The position numbers were made by a program, and so were the translations under genes. Below, in pieces: positions 16,930-23,867 of a DNA stretch of 40,053 bases. Each line of letters begins with the position of its first letter. Position 1 is the first letter of the stretch. The notes beneath the pieces were generated by a model, which did no database searches, was not told where the DNA came from, and worked only from the letters and a program-made list of their open reading frames with translations. Source of the DNA: Desulfuromonas sp. TF. GTDB lineage: Bacteria; Desulfobacterota; Desulfuromonadia; Desulfuromonadales; ATBO01. Where the stretch lies: positions 1 through 40,053 of the forward strand of contig NZ_KI421428.1 in NCBI RefSeq assembly GCF_000472285.1, given 5' to 3'.

Positions 16930-18306
16930 ATGACCTTTTCTCGTCCCGCGCCTTTAATCATCGCTGCTCCCGCCAGCGGCTGCGGCAAGACCACCGTCAC
17001 CCTGGGGCTGCTCGCGGCCCTGAGGCGCCGGGGCCTTTCCGTGGCCCCGTTCAAGGTCGGTCCGGATTTCATCGATCCCGGCCACCATGCCGCCGTGTGC
17101 GGGAGGCCGTCGCGCAATCTGGACGGATGGATGTGCGGCGAAGCTTTTGTCCGGGAGGCCTTTGACCGGGGCCGGGCCGAGGCCGATCTGGCAGTAATCG
17201 AAGGAGTGATGGGGCTCTTCGACGGCGCCGCCGGCGACTCCGACGAGGGGAGCACCGCCGAGATTGCCAGCTGCCTGGGGGGCAGGATCCTGCTGGTGGT
17301 CGACGCCCGTTCCCAGGCCCGCAGCGCCGCCGCCCTTCTGAAGGGGTTTTGCACCTTCAACCCGAAACTCGAATTTGCCGGGGCGCTCTTCAACCGGGTT
17401 GCCAGCGATCGGCACGAACAGCTCCTGCGCGAAGCCGTCGCCTCCGTCCCGGGCCTCCCTCCGGTTCTCGGCTGCCTGCGGCGGGAGGAGGAGCTGACCC
17501 TGCAGGAGCGCCACCTGGGACTGGTGACCGCGGGGGAGACGACTCTGGACGAATCCTTCATCGCACGTCTGGCCGATTGGATGGAGAGGCACGTCGATAT
17601 CGAGCGGCTTCTTGCCGGAAGAAGGGGTCAGGTCTTGACATTTGACAAAGAAGCTCTTGTCAAATGTCAAGACCTGACCCCCAGAGTCCGGATTGCCGTG
17701 GCGCGGGACGAGGCTTTCTGCTTCTGCTATCGGGAGAACCTGGAGCTGCTGGAAGCGGCGGGGGCCGAGATCGTTCCCTTTTCACCGCTGGCCGACGCGA
17801 CCCTGCCGGAGCGGATCGACGGCATCTATCTTCCCGGAGGCTATCCCGAACTGCATGCCGGAAGGCTGGCCAAAAACGGAACTCTGCTGCGCGATCTGCG
17901 CGAGGCGGCCGATGCCGGAGTTCCCATCTACGCCGAGTGCGGCGGGTTCATGCTTCTCGCCGGGGCCATCGATGACATGGCAATGGCCGGGATCTTCCCG
18001 GGGCATGCGCGGATGCTGAAGAAACGCAAGGCCCTGGGCTACAGGGAGGTGACCTTCACCGCCGATAATCCCTTGGGCCCACAGGGAACGACGGCCCGGG
18101 GGCACGAGTTCCACTACTCGGAAATGGATCTCCCCGGCACGGTGCAGACCTGCTACGGCCTGAGCCGGCGGGGCAGCGAGAAACTCGGTGTCGAAGGGTA
18201 CCGCACCGGCAACGTGCTGGGCTCCTACATCCACCTGCATTTCGGCAGCAACCCGCAGCTGGCGACGAATTTTGTGGCGTTCTGTCAGAAAAGGAGCCTC
18301 TTGTGA
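16930..18306 (+). CDS. cbiA: Cobyrinic acid a,c-diamide synthase with a palindrome-encoded insert
   Basis: The 458-residue glutamine amidotransferase begins with the ATP-binding fold (APASGCGKTTVT, then FKVGPDFIDPGHH and VIEGVMGLFDG). It ends with a type-1 amidotransferase domain whose nucleophile is C337 in YAECGGFML. It amidates the a and c side chains of cobyrinic acid. Residues 232-251, in the linker between the domains, are encoded by a perfect inverted repeat described separately. The frame is intact and both domains look complete, so the enzyme is probably functional. No strong ribosome site is seen before the ATG. Confidence 0.95.
   Translation: MTFSRPAPLIIAAPASGCGKTTVTLGLLAALRRRGLSVAPFKVGPDFIDPGHHAAVCGRPSRNLDGWMCGEAFVREAFDRGRAEADLAVIEGVMGLFDGAAGDSDEGSTAEIASCLGGRILLVVDARSQARSAAALLKGFCTFNPKLEFAGALFNRVASDRHEQLLREAVASVPGLPPVLGCLRREEELTLQERHLGLVTAGETTLDESFIARLADWMERHVDIERLLAGRRGQVLTFDKEALVKCQDLTPRVRIAVARDEAFCFCYRENLELLEAAGAEIVPFSPLADATLPERIDGIYLPGGYPELHAGRLAKNGTLLRDLREAADAGVPIYAECGGFMLLAGAIDDMAMAGIFPGHARMLKKRKALGYREVTFTADNPLGPQGTTARGHEFHYSEMDLPGTVQTCYGLSRRGSEKLGVEGYRTGNVLGSYIHLHFGSNPQLATNFVAFCQKRSLL
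17624..17681. repeat. Perfect 25-bp inverted repeat inside the cbiA reading frame
   Basis: Arms 17624-17648 and 17657-17681 are exact complements around an 8-base loop (AGAAGCTC). The arm begins GGGGTCAGGTCTTGACA, the type of sequence found as dispersed palindromes in related genomes. It is read in frame as RGQVLTFDKE-ALVKCQDLTP in the linker between the two CbiA domains. Confidence 0.93.
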
Positions 18307-18339
18307 CCTGATCGACAAGGGCCCAGGAAAAAAAATATC

Positions 18340-18440
18340 GCACACGGATCAATCTGATAACTGCGGATTAAAAAGCAAAATCCGAACGGCTCCAAGTTTA
18401 ATCCGATTTTATCCGATTGGATCAGATGTTATCCGCGTGC
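18340..18440. repeat. Inverted-repeat element upstream of the thiC-like gene
   Basis: GCACACGGATCAATCTGAT at the left and the complement of GCACGCGGATAACATCTGAT at the right are near-identical, enclosing about 60 AT-rich bases with further GGATAAAA-like pieces. It lies between cbiA and the next gene and looks like an extragenic palindromic element. Confidence 0.55.
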
Positions 18441-18467
18441 AGATTTTGATCTTTAAGGAGGTTCAAA

Positions 18468-19778
18468 GTGGCAACGCAGATCGAACTCGCCCGACAGGGC
18501 GTCATCACCGAACAGATGGAAGGCGTCGCCGCCGGGGAAGAGGTCGCGGCTGAATACGTGCGGAGGATGGTCGCCGAAGGGAAGATCGTCATCCCCTGGA
18601 ACCATAACCGCAAGCCTGCCCGCGTCGCCGGCATCGGCAAGGGGCTGCGCACCAAGGTCAACGCCTCTATCGGCACCTCCAGCGACATCGTCGACTACGA
18701 GGCCGAGATATGCAAGGCCCGGGCGGCCGAGAAGGCGGGGGCCGACACCCTGATGGAGCTTTCGGTGGGGGGCGACCTCGACCGGGTGCGCCGCGAGGTC
18801 ATCGGGGCCGTCGATCTGCCGGTGGGGAACGTCCCTCTCTACCAGGCTTTCTGCGAGGCGGCCCGCAAGTACGGGGACCCCAACAAGCTCGATGAGGAGA
18901 TGCTCTTCGACCTGATCGAAAAGCAGTGCGCCGACGGCATGGCCTTCATGGCGGTGCACTGCGGAATCAATCTCTACACGATCGAGCGGCTGCGGAAGCA
19001 GGGCTACCGTTACGGAGGCCTGGTGAGCAAGGGCGGAGTCTCCATGGTCGCCTGGATGCTGGCCAACGGAAGGGAAAACCCCCTCTACGAGAAGTTCGAC
19101 CGGGTGGTGGAGATCCTCAAGAAGTACGACACCGTCCTCTCCCTCGGCAACGGCCTGCGCGCCGGGGCGATCCACGACAGCTCCGACCGGGCGCAGATCC
19201 AGGAGCTGCTCATCAACTGCGAACTGGCCGAACTCGGCCGGGAGATGGGATGCCAGATGCTGGTCGAGGGACCCGGCCATGTTCCCCTCGACGAGATCGA
19301 GGGGAACATCCAGCTGCAGAAGCGCATGAGCGGCGGCGCCCCCTACTACATGCTCGGGCCTATCGCCACCGACGTCGCCCCCGGCTATGACCACATCACC
19401 GCCGCCATCGGCGCAGCCCAGTCCTCCCGGTACGGAGCCGACCTGATCTGCTACATCACCCCGGCCGAGCACCTGGCCCTGCCCACTGAGCAGGATGTTG
19501 TCGAGGGGGTGAAGGCGGCCAAGATCGCCGCCTATATCGGCGACATGAACAAGTATCCCGAAAAAGGGCGCGAGCGGGACAAGCAGATGAGCAAGGCCCG
19601 GCGCGACCTCGACTGGTCGAAGCAGTTCGATCTCGCTCTCTTCCCCGAGGATGCCCGGGCCATCCGGGCCAGCCGCACTCCCGAGGACGAGCAGACCTGC
19701 ACGATGTGCGGCGATTTCTGCGCCTCGCGGGGAGCCGGCAAACTTTTCGCGGGGGACTTGAAGGGGGATAAAATCTGA
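18468..19778 (+). CDS. bzaF: ThiC-family radical SAM enzyme, probable 5-hydroxybenzimidazole synthase BzaF
   Basis: The GTG at 18468 follows AAGGAGG and gives 436 residues. The sequence is ThiC-like throughout (WNHNRKP, NASIGTSSD, MELSVGGDL, VSKGGVSMVAWML, EGPGHVPLDEI). It ends with the cluster-binding motif C-TMC-GDF-C, spaced CX2CX3C. ThiC makes the thiamine pyrimidine from aminoimidazole ribotide. Its paralogue BzaF turns the same substrate into 5-hydroxybenzimidazole, the first step of anaerobic lower-ligand synthesis. The gene is last in the riboswitch-controlled cobalamin operon, with cobT upstream and no thiamine genes nearby, which favours BzaF. Sequence alone cannot fully exclude ThiC. 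Confidence 0.78.
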   Translation: MATQIELARQGVITEQMEGVAAGEEVAAEYVRRMVAEGKIVIPWNHNRKPARVAGIGKGLRTKVNASIGTSSDIVDYEAEICKARAAEKAGADTLMELSVGGDLDRVRREVIGAVDLPVGNVPLYQAFCEAARKYGDPNKLDEEMLFDLIEKQCADGMAFMAVHCGINLYTIERLRKQGYRYGGLVSKGGVSMVAWMLANGRENPLYEKFDRVVEILKKYDTVLSLGNGLRAGAIHDSSDRAQIQELLINCELAELGREMGCQMLVEGPGHVPLDEIEGNIQLQKRMSGGAPYYMLGPIATDVAPGYDHITAAIGAAQSSRYGADLICYITPAEHLALPTEQDVVEGVKAAKIAAYIGDMNKYPEKGRERDKQMSKARRDLDWSKQFDLALFPEDARAIRASRTPEDEQTCTMCGDFCASRGAGKLFAGDLKGDKI

Positions 19779-19782
19779 AAGG

Positions 19783-19848
19783 CCGTGACGCGTAACGCGT
19801 GACGGGTTCAAGATTTTACCTGTCACGCGTCACCGCCACGCATCACGG
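19783..19848. repeat. Palindromic repeat after bzaF
   Basis: CCGTGACGCGTAACGCGTGAC and GTCACGCGTCACCGCCACGC, followed by ATCACGG, fold back on each other around a short AT-rich loop. No T run follows, so this is an extragenic repeat rather than a clear terminator. Confidence 0.55.
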
Positions 19849-19860
19849 TATTTAACAATT

Positions 19861-20008
19861 TCCAGGTGCAGGAAAGGGAGTGGAATTCTCCCGCGGACCC
19901 GCCGCTGTAATGGGGGACCGAACTCTCGGCAAGCCCACTGTCCGGACATCGAGCCGAACGGGAAGGGGAGAGTGAGGGACGATCCCGGAGCCAGAAAGCC
20001 TGCCTGGA
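19861..20008 (+). ncRNA. Cobalamin riboswitch II
   Basis: TCCAGG at the left pairs with CCTGGA at the right as stem P1. Inside are GGGAGTGGAATTCTCCC, CGGACCCGCCGCTGTAATGG, GCAAGCCCACTG and GGAGCCAGAAAGCCTGCC, the conserved blocks of the cobalamin riboswitch. A terminator follows before cbiX. No good promoter is visible directly upstream, so it may act on read-through from operon I or on a weak local promoter. Confidence 0.95.
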
Positions 20009-20062
20009 AATTTAATGATTCAACCGCTGAAGGCAAAGGAGGTTGGAGGCTGAGTTTTATTC

Positions 20063-20092
20063 AGCCCCCGTCTTCCTGCCGGGGGCTTTTTT
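20063..20092 (+). terminator. Riboswitch-controlled terminator before cbiX
   Basis: AGCCCCCG and CGGGGGCT form an 8-base stem with a 9-base loop, and TTTTT follows. It lies 55 bases after riboswitch II and 31 bases before the cbiX start. Confidence 0.88.
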
Positions 20093-20122
20093 CGTTCAAC
20101 TAAGTGATAAGGAGCAGCAGCA

Positions 20123-20530
20123 ATGACGACAGCGATTCTGTTGATGGGACACGGATCCCGCATTCCCGAAGCCAACGACGCTCTCTATGCGATTGCCGAG
20201 ATGGTCAAAGCCCGGACCGGCTGCGAGATCGTGGAGGTCGCTTTTCGGGAACAGTACGCGCCCAACATTCAAAGCGGGATCGATGCCTGCGTCGTCCGGG
20301 GAGCGAGCCGGGTTCTCCTGTACCCTTACTTCCTTTTCGCCGGCGCCCACGTCCTGGAGGACCTGCCGGAGGAGATGGCGCAGGCGAAGGAGCGCTATCC
20401 CGGGCTCGAGATGATCCTCGGCCGGCCGCTGGAGGTGCATCCGAAGCTGGGCGAAATCGTCTGTGAGCGGATCTGGGAGTCGCTGTCGTGTGCGGGCTGG
20501 GATCTGGCTGCGGCGAAAGCCGTCTGCTGA
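20123..20530 (+). CDS. cbiX: Short sirohydrochlorin cobaltochelatase CbiX
   Basis: The 135-residue length is that of the single-domain CbiX form. H10 in LMGHGSR and H76 in LFAGAHVLEDLP are the metal-handling histidines of this chelatase family. It inserts cobalt into sirohydrochlorin, the first committed step of the anaerobic pathway, and as the small form would act as a dimer. It is the first gene after riboswitch II, with cbiC 11 bases downstream. Confidence 0.93.
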   Translation: MTTAILLMGHGSRIPEANDALYAIAEMVKARTGCEIVEVAFREQYAPNIQSGIDACVVRGASRVLLYPYFLFAGAHVLEDLPEEMAQAKERYPGLEMILGRPLEVHPKLGEIVCERIWESLSCAGWDLAAAKAVC

Positions 20531-20541
20531 AGGGAATTGAA

Positions 20542-21180
20542 ATGACCGATAGCGGTGTTATCATTAATCCCTTGGAGATTGAAGCTCGCAGCTTCGAAAT
20601 CATCGACGGTGAAGCCGGGAAGCACGGGTACGACGCGCTGCAGTGGCCGGTGGTCCGGCGGATCATCCATACAACGGCCGATTTCGACTTCGCCCGCACC
20701 ACCGTGTTCTCCCCCGAGGCCGTCGAGGCCGGAATCGCTGCTCTGCGGCGTGGGGAGGGGATCCTCTGCGACACCAACATGGTCGCGGCCGGCGTCAACA
20801 AGGCGCGGCTTAGCGCATTCGGCAGCGATCTGCGCTGTCACGTGGCCGATCCCGAGGTGGCCGAGACAGCCCGCGCCGGGGGCATCACCCGCTCTATCGT
20901 CGCCATGCGCAAGGGGATCGACGAGGGGTGCGGCGTCTTTCTCGTCGGCAACGCTCCCACCGCCCTGTTCGAACTCCTGCGCCAGGTGCGCGAGGGAAGA
21001 GCGAACCCCTCCCTCGTCGTCGGGGTGCCAGTCGGCTTTGTCGGGGCGGAGGAGTCCAAGGAGGTCCTGTTGGAAACCGAGCTGCCTTTCATCACCTGCC
21101 GGGGGCGCAAGGGGGGGTCGGCGATCGCCGCCGCCATCCTCAACGCCCTGATGATCCTCGCTGGAGAACCGATGAGATGA
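20542..21180 (+). CDS. cbiC: Cobalt-precorrin-8 methylmutase
   Basis: The ATG at 20542 with AGGGA upstream is chosen because MTDSGVIINPLEIEARSF is the normal CbiC/CobH beginning; the frame is open further upstream over cbiX. H43, in RRIIHTTADFDF, is the catalytic histidine. VGNAPTALFELL and VGVPVGFVGAEESK are further family blocks. It moves the methyl group from C-11 to C-12. The 212-residue length is normal. The stop overlaps the cbiM start. Confidence 0.95.
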   Translation: MTDSGVIINPLEIEARSFEIIDGEAGKHGYDALQWPVVRRIIHTTADFDFARTTVFSPEAVEAGIAALRRGEGILCDTNMVAAGVNKARLSAFGSDLRCHVADPEVAETARAGGITRSIVAMRKGIDEGCGVFLVGNAPTALFELLRQVREGRANPSLVVGVPVGFVGAEESKEVLLETELPFITCRGRKGGSAIAAAILNALMILAGEPMR

Positions 21181-21914
21181 GATTTTCCGCTCTATTGCCG
21201 ACGCTTCTGGGGCTGATGCTTCTGTCTCCGCGCCCCGCCCTCGCCATGCACATCTCCGAAGGGATTCTGCCACCGGGCTGGGCGGCGTTCTGGTTCGTTC
21301 TCGCCGCTCCCTTCGTTGCCTGGGGGGTGCGCCAGATCACCCGGCGCAAGAATGTTGATCCCGCCTATATCCCCCTCCTGGGAATTTTCGGCGCCGCGGT
21401 TTTCGTCTTCAGCTGCTTTCCCATTCCGGTGCCGGTGGCCGGAAGCACCGCCCATCCAGCGGGGACAGGGATGAGCGCCATCTTCCTCGGTCCCTTCGCC
21501 AGCGTCGTGGTGGCTTTCATCTCCCTGCTCCTCCAGGCCCTCTTTCTCGCCCACGGCGGACTCACGACCCTGGGGGGGAACACCTTCTCCATGGGGATCA
21601 TGGGTTCGTTTTCCGGGTATGGCGCCTTCCGGCTGGGCCGGATGCTGCGCCTCAACCTGTTCTGGAGCGGTTTCCTCGCCGGTGTGGCCGCCGATCTGGT
21701 CACCTATTTCGGCACCTCTTTCGAGATGGCCCTGGCCCTGCACGGCACCAGGCCGTTTTCATTGGTGCTGGGGCAGATCTACTTGGCCTTCATGCCGACC
21801 CAGGTCCCCCTGTCGCTGCTCGAAGGGGTGGTGACCGGGGGTATCATCGTTTACGTGCAGAAACATCGTCCGGATATTCTGCGCAAGCTCAAGGTGATGG
21901 GGGTGAAAGAATGA
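21177..21914 (+). CDS. cbiM: Cobalt ECF transporter substrate-specific subunit CbiM
   Basis: The 245-residue membrane protein has a cleavable signal peptide ending at about residue 23 (ALA). The mature chain would begin MHISEGILPPGW, the N-terminal Met-His loop that CbiM uses to bind the metal. Several helices follow, with VAGSTAHPAGTG and LTTLGGNTFSMG motifs. It captures Co(II) for the transporter completed by CbiN, CbiQ and CbiO. Start and stop overlap the neighbouring genes. Confidence 0.94.
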   Translation: MRFSALLPTLLGLMLLSPRPALAMHISEGILPPGWAAFWFVLAAPFVAWGVRQITRRKNVDPAYIPLLGIFGAAVFVFSCFPIPVPVAGSTAHPAGTGMSAIFLGPFASVVVAFISLLLQALFLAHGGLTTLGGNTFSMGIMGSFSGYGAFRLGRMLRLNLFWSGFLAGVAADLVTYFGTSFEMALALHGTRPFSLVLGQIYLAFMPTQVPLSLLEGVVTGGIIVYVQKHRPDILRKLKVMGVKE

Positions 21915-22198
21915 AACGGCTGGTTCTTGCGGGTTTGTTCGGTCTGCTCCTGTGCGCTTCGCCGGCCTTCGCCCAGGAAGAGGAAAAACCCAAGTGGCCC
22001 GGGGTGGATGAAACCGTGGTTGAAAAATACGCCAAGGATCTCGGCCGGGAAGCCCGAGACCCCTATATCAACACCGATCAGGGGGACCTGCTCCTCTTCC
22101 TCTTTGCCCTGGCGGGAGGGATCGGCGGGTTCATCATGGGCTACTGCTGGCACAAGGTCTTCGTCGCCGGCAAAAAGGATGCGGAGCGGCGGGACTGA
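21911..22198 (+). CDS. cbiN: CbiN-like small membrane subunit of the cobalt transporter
   Basis: The 95-residue protein has an N-terminal hydrophobic helix or signal (residues 1-21), a charged periplasmic loop and a second helix (LLLFLFALAGGIGGFIMGYCW). This two-helix plan and its place between cbiM and cbiQ match CbiN, which assists loading of CbiM. Sequence likeness to classical CbiN is modest. Overlapping start and stop codons with both neighbours show tight coupling. Confidence 0.78.
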   Translation: MKRLVLAGLFGLLLCASPAFAQEEEKPKWPGVDETVVEKYAKDLGREARDPYINTDQGDLLLFLFALAGGIGGFIMGYCWHKVFVAGKKDAERRD

Positions 22199-22968
22199 TG
22201 GGGGGAGCGCACCATTTCATCGACGCCCAGGGCGAAAGCCAGCGGCTGCTGGTGGCCCTGGACGGAAGGATCAAGCTGGTGCTGCTGACGGCGGCCCTGA
22301 TCCTCAATCTGACGGCGGGAGGGGTGCGGACCCCGCTCTTTCTGGCCGCGCTCGCGCTGGTCCTGGTCCGGTTTTCCGGCGTCCGAACCTCCGCCTTTCT
22401 CAAACGCATGGCGGTTCCCGCCGTTCTGGCGACGGTCGCCTTCATCACCCAGCTCTTCTGGTTTCAGGAAGGACCGCCGCTGCTTTCATTTCCTCTCCTC
22501 TCTTTTGAACTAACGGTCTATCAGGGCGGGGTATGGCGAGGGCTTGAGCTGGCCTCGCGCATTCTCGGCGGGATGGGAGTGCTGCTGTTCTTTTCCCTGA
22601 CCACCCCCCTTCCTGAGTTGATGCGGGCGGCCCGTTTCTTTCGCTGCCCGCCGGTGCTGGTGGAACTGGCCCTGATCATGTACCGCTATATCTTTCTTCT
22701 GCTGGAGGAGGGGGGGCGAATCCGCAATGCTCAAAAAGCACGCCTCGGCTTCGTCGACTTCAAGTCCGGCCTGCGCTCTTCGGGGATTCTGGGAGGCATG
22801 CTCGTGCTGCGCACCTACGATCGGGCCGAGCGCAGCTTCGCCGCCATGCGCTGCCGGGGCTATCGCGGCGCACTGACCGCGGTGACGCCGGGCCGGTTGC
22901 AGGGGCACGACTGGGCGGCGCTGGCGGTCGGACTGGCTCTGCTGGGGATTTTGTTTGCAATGCGGTAA
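22198..22968 (+). CDS. cbiQ: Cobalt ECF transporter coupling subunit CbiQ
   Basis: This 256-residue protein has an N-terminal cytoplasmic segment, about five membrane helices and the coupling region SFAAMRCRGYRG, the Ala-Arg-Gly motif through which CbiQ/EcfT proteins contact the ATPase. It overlaps the cbiN stop by one base. It transmits ATP hydrolysis by CbiO to CbiM/CbiN. Confidence 0.93.
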   Translation: MGGAHHFIDAQGESQRLLVALDGRIKLVLLTAALILNLTAGGVRTPLFLAALALVLVRFSGVRTSAFLKRMAVPAVLATVAFITQLFWFQEGPPLLSFPLLSFELTVYQGGVWRGLELASRILGGMGVLLFFSLTTPLPELMRAARFFRCPPVLVELALIMYRYIFLLLEEGGRIRNAQKARLGFVDFKSGLRSSGILGGMLVLRTYDRAERSFAAMRCRGYRGALTAVTPGRLQGHDWAALAVGLALLGILFAMR

Positions 22969-22976
22969 AAATCTTC

Positions 22977-23014
22977 ATAGGTCCGATGGGACCTATACGA
23001 CCCATGGGACCTAT
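22977..23014. repeat. Small palindromic repeat abutting the cbiO start
   Basis: ATAGGTCCGATGGGACCTAT and the following CCATGGGACCTAT contain two overlapping fold-backs based on GGTCC/GGGACC. It ends three bases before the cbiO start codon and occupies the place of its ribosome site. Confidence 0.55.
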
Positions 23015-23017
23015 TCA

Positions 23018-23866
23018 ATGCTCAAAATCGAGAATCTCCACTACACCTACGAAGACGGCACCCAGGCTCTGAACGGCATCGATCTGGAGATTGAACGGGG
23101 AGCATTCCTCGCCGTTCTGGGTTCCAACGGCAGCGGCAAGACGACCCTGATCAAGCATCTCAACGGACTGCTCCATCCCACTCTTGGGCGGGTGCTGCTG
23201 GACGGCAATCCGATCGAAAGAGTTGAAGACCGTGAAGTTTTCAGCCGCATCGGCATCGTCTTTCAGGACCCCAATGACCAGCTCTTCGCCTCCACGGTTG
23301 AGGAGGACGTGGCTTTCGGACCCACCAACATGGGACTGGCGCCGCAGGAGATCAAGGAACGGGTTCACAAGGCCCTGCATCAGGTGGGGATGCAGGATTA
23401 CGCCCGCAAGGGGATCCACGCCCTCTCCCATGGGCAGAAGAAACGGATCTGCATCGCCGGAATCCTGGCCATGGAGCCCCAGGTCATCATTCTCGACGAG
23501 CCGACCGCCGGCCTCGACCCGATGGGGGTGCACAACCTGATGCATCTGCTGGAGGATCTCAACAAGAAGGAGGGGATCACCATGATCATGGCCACTCACG
23601 TGGTCGACCTGGTCCCTCTCTTCATGAGCAAGATCGCCATCCTCAGCAAGGGGCAGGTGCTTCGCTGCGGCACCCCGGAGGAGGTGTTCGGGGACCCTGA
23701 GGCGATCGAGAAGGCCAAGCTGAACCTCCCCCTGGTGGCCGAACTGATGCATATCCTCAAGACCCGCGATCATGTGAAATTGCACCACATCCCCCTGACC
23801 GTCGGCGAAGCGCGCCGGGAGATCCTGCGCCTGCTGTCGGTGCAGGACGTGGTTTCGCGAGTCTGA
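23018..23866 (+). CDS. cbiO: Cobalt ECF transporter ATP-binding subunit CbiO
   Basis: The ATG at 23018 gives 282 residues and the usual beginning MLKIENLHYTYEDGT. Walker A is GSNGSGKTT, Walker B is VIILDEPTAGLDP, and the Q-loop is VFQDPNDQLFA. The signature loop reads LSHGQKKR instead of LSGGQ. The C-terminal extension of about 60 residues is usual for CbiO. No Shine-Dalgarno sequence precedes the start, which is bordered by a short repeat; translation may depend on cbiQ. cbiD begins one base after the stop. Confidence 0.94.
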   Translation: MLKIENLHYTYEDGTQALNGIDLEIERGAFLAVLGSNGSGKTTLIKHLNGLLHPTLGRVLLDGNPIERVEDREVFSRIGIVFQDPNDQLFASTVEEDVAFGPTNMGLAPQEIKERVHKALHQVGMQDYARKGIHALSHGQKKRICIAGILAMEPQVIILDEPTAGLDPMGVHNLMHLLEDLNKKEGITMIMATHVVDLVPLFMSKIAILSKGQVLRCGTPEEVFGDPEAIEKAKLNLPLVAELMHILKTRDHVKLHHIPLTVGEARREILRLLSVQDVVSRV

Positions 23867-23867
23867 C

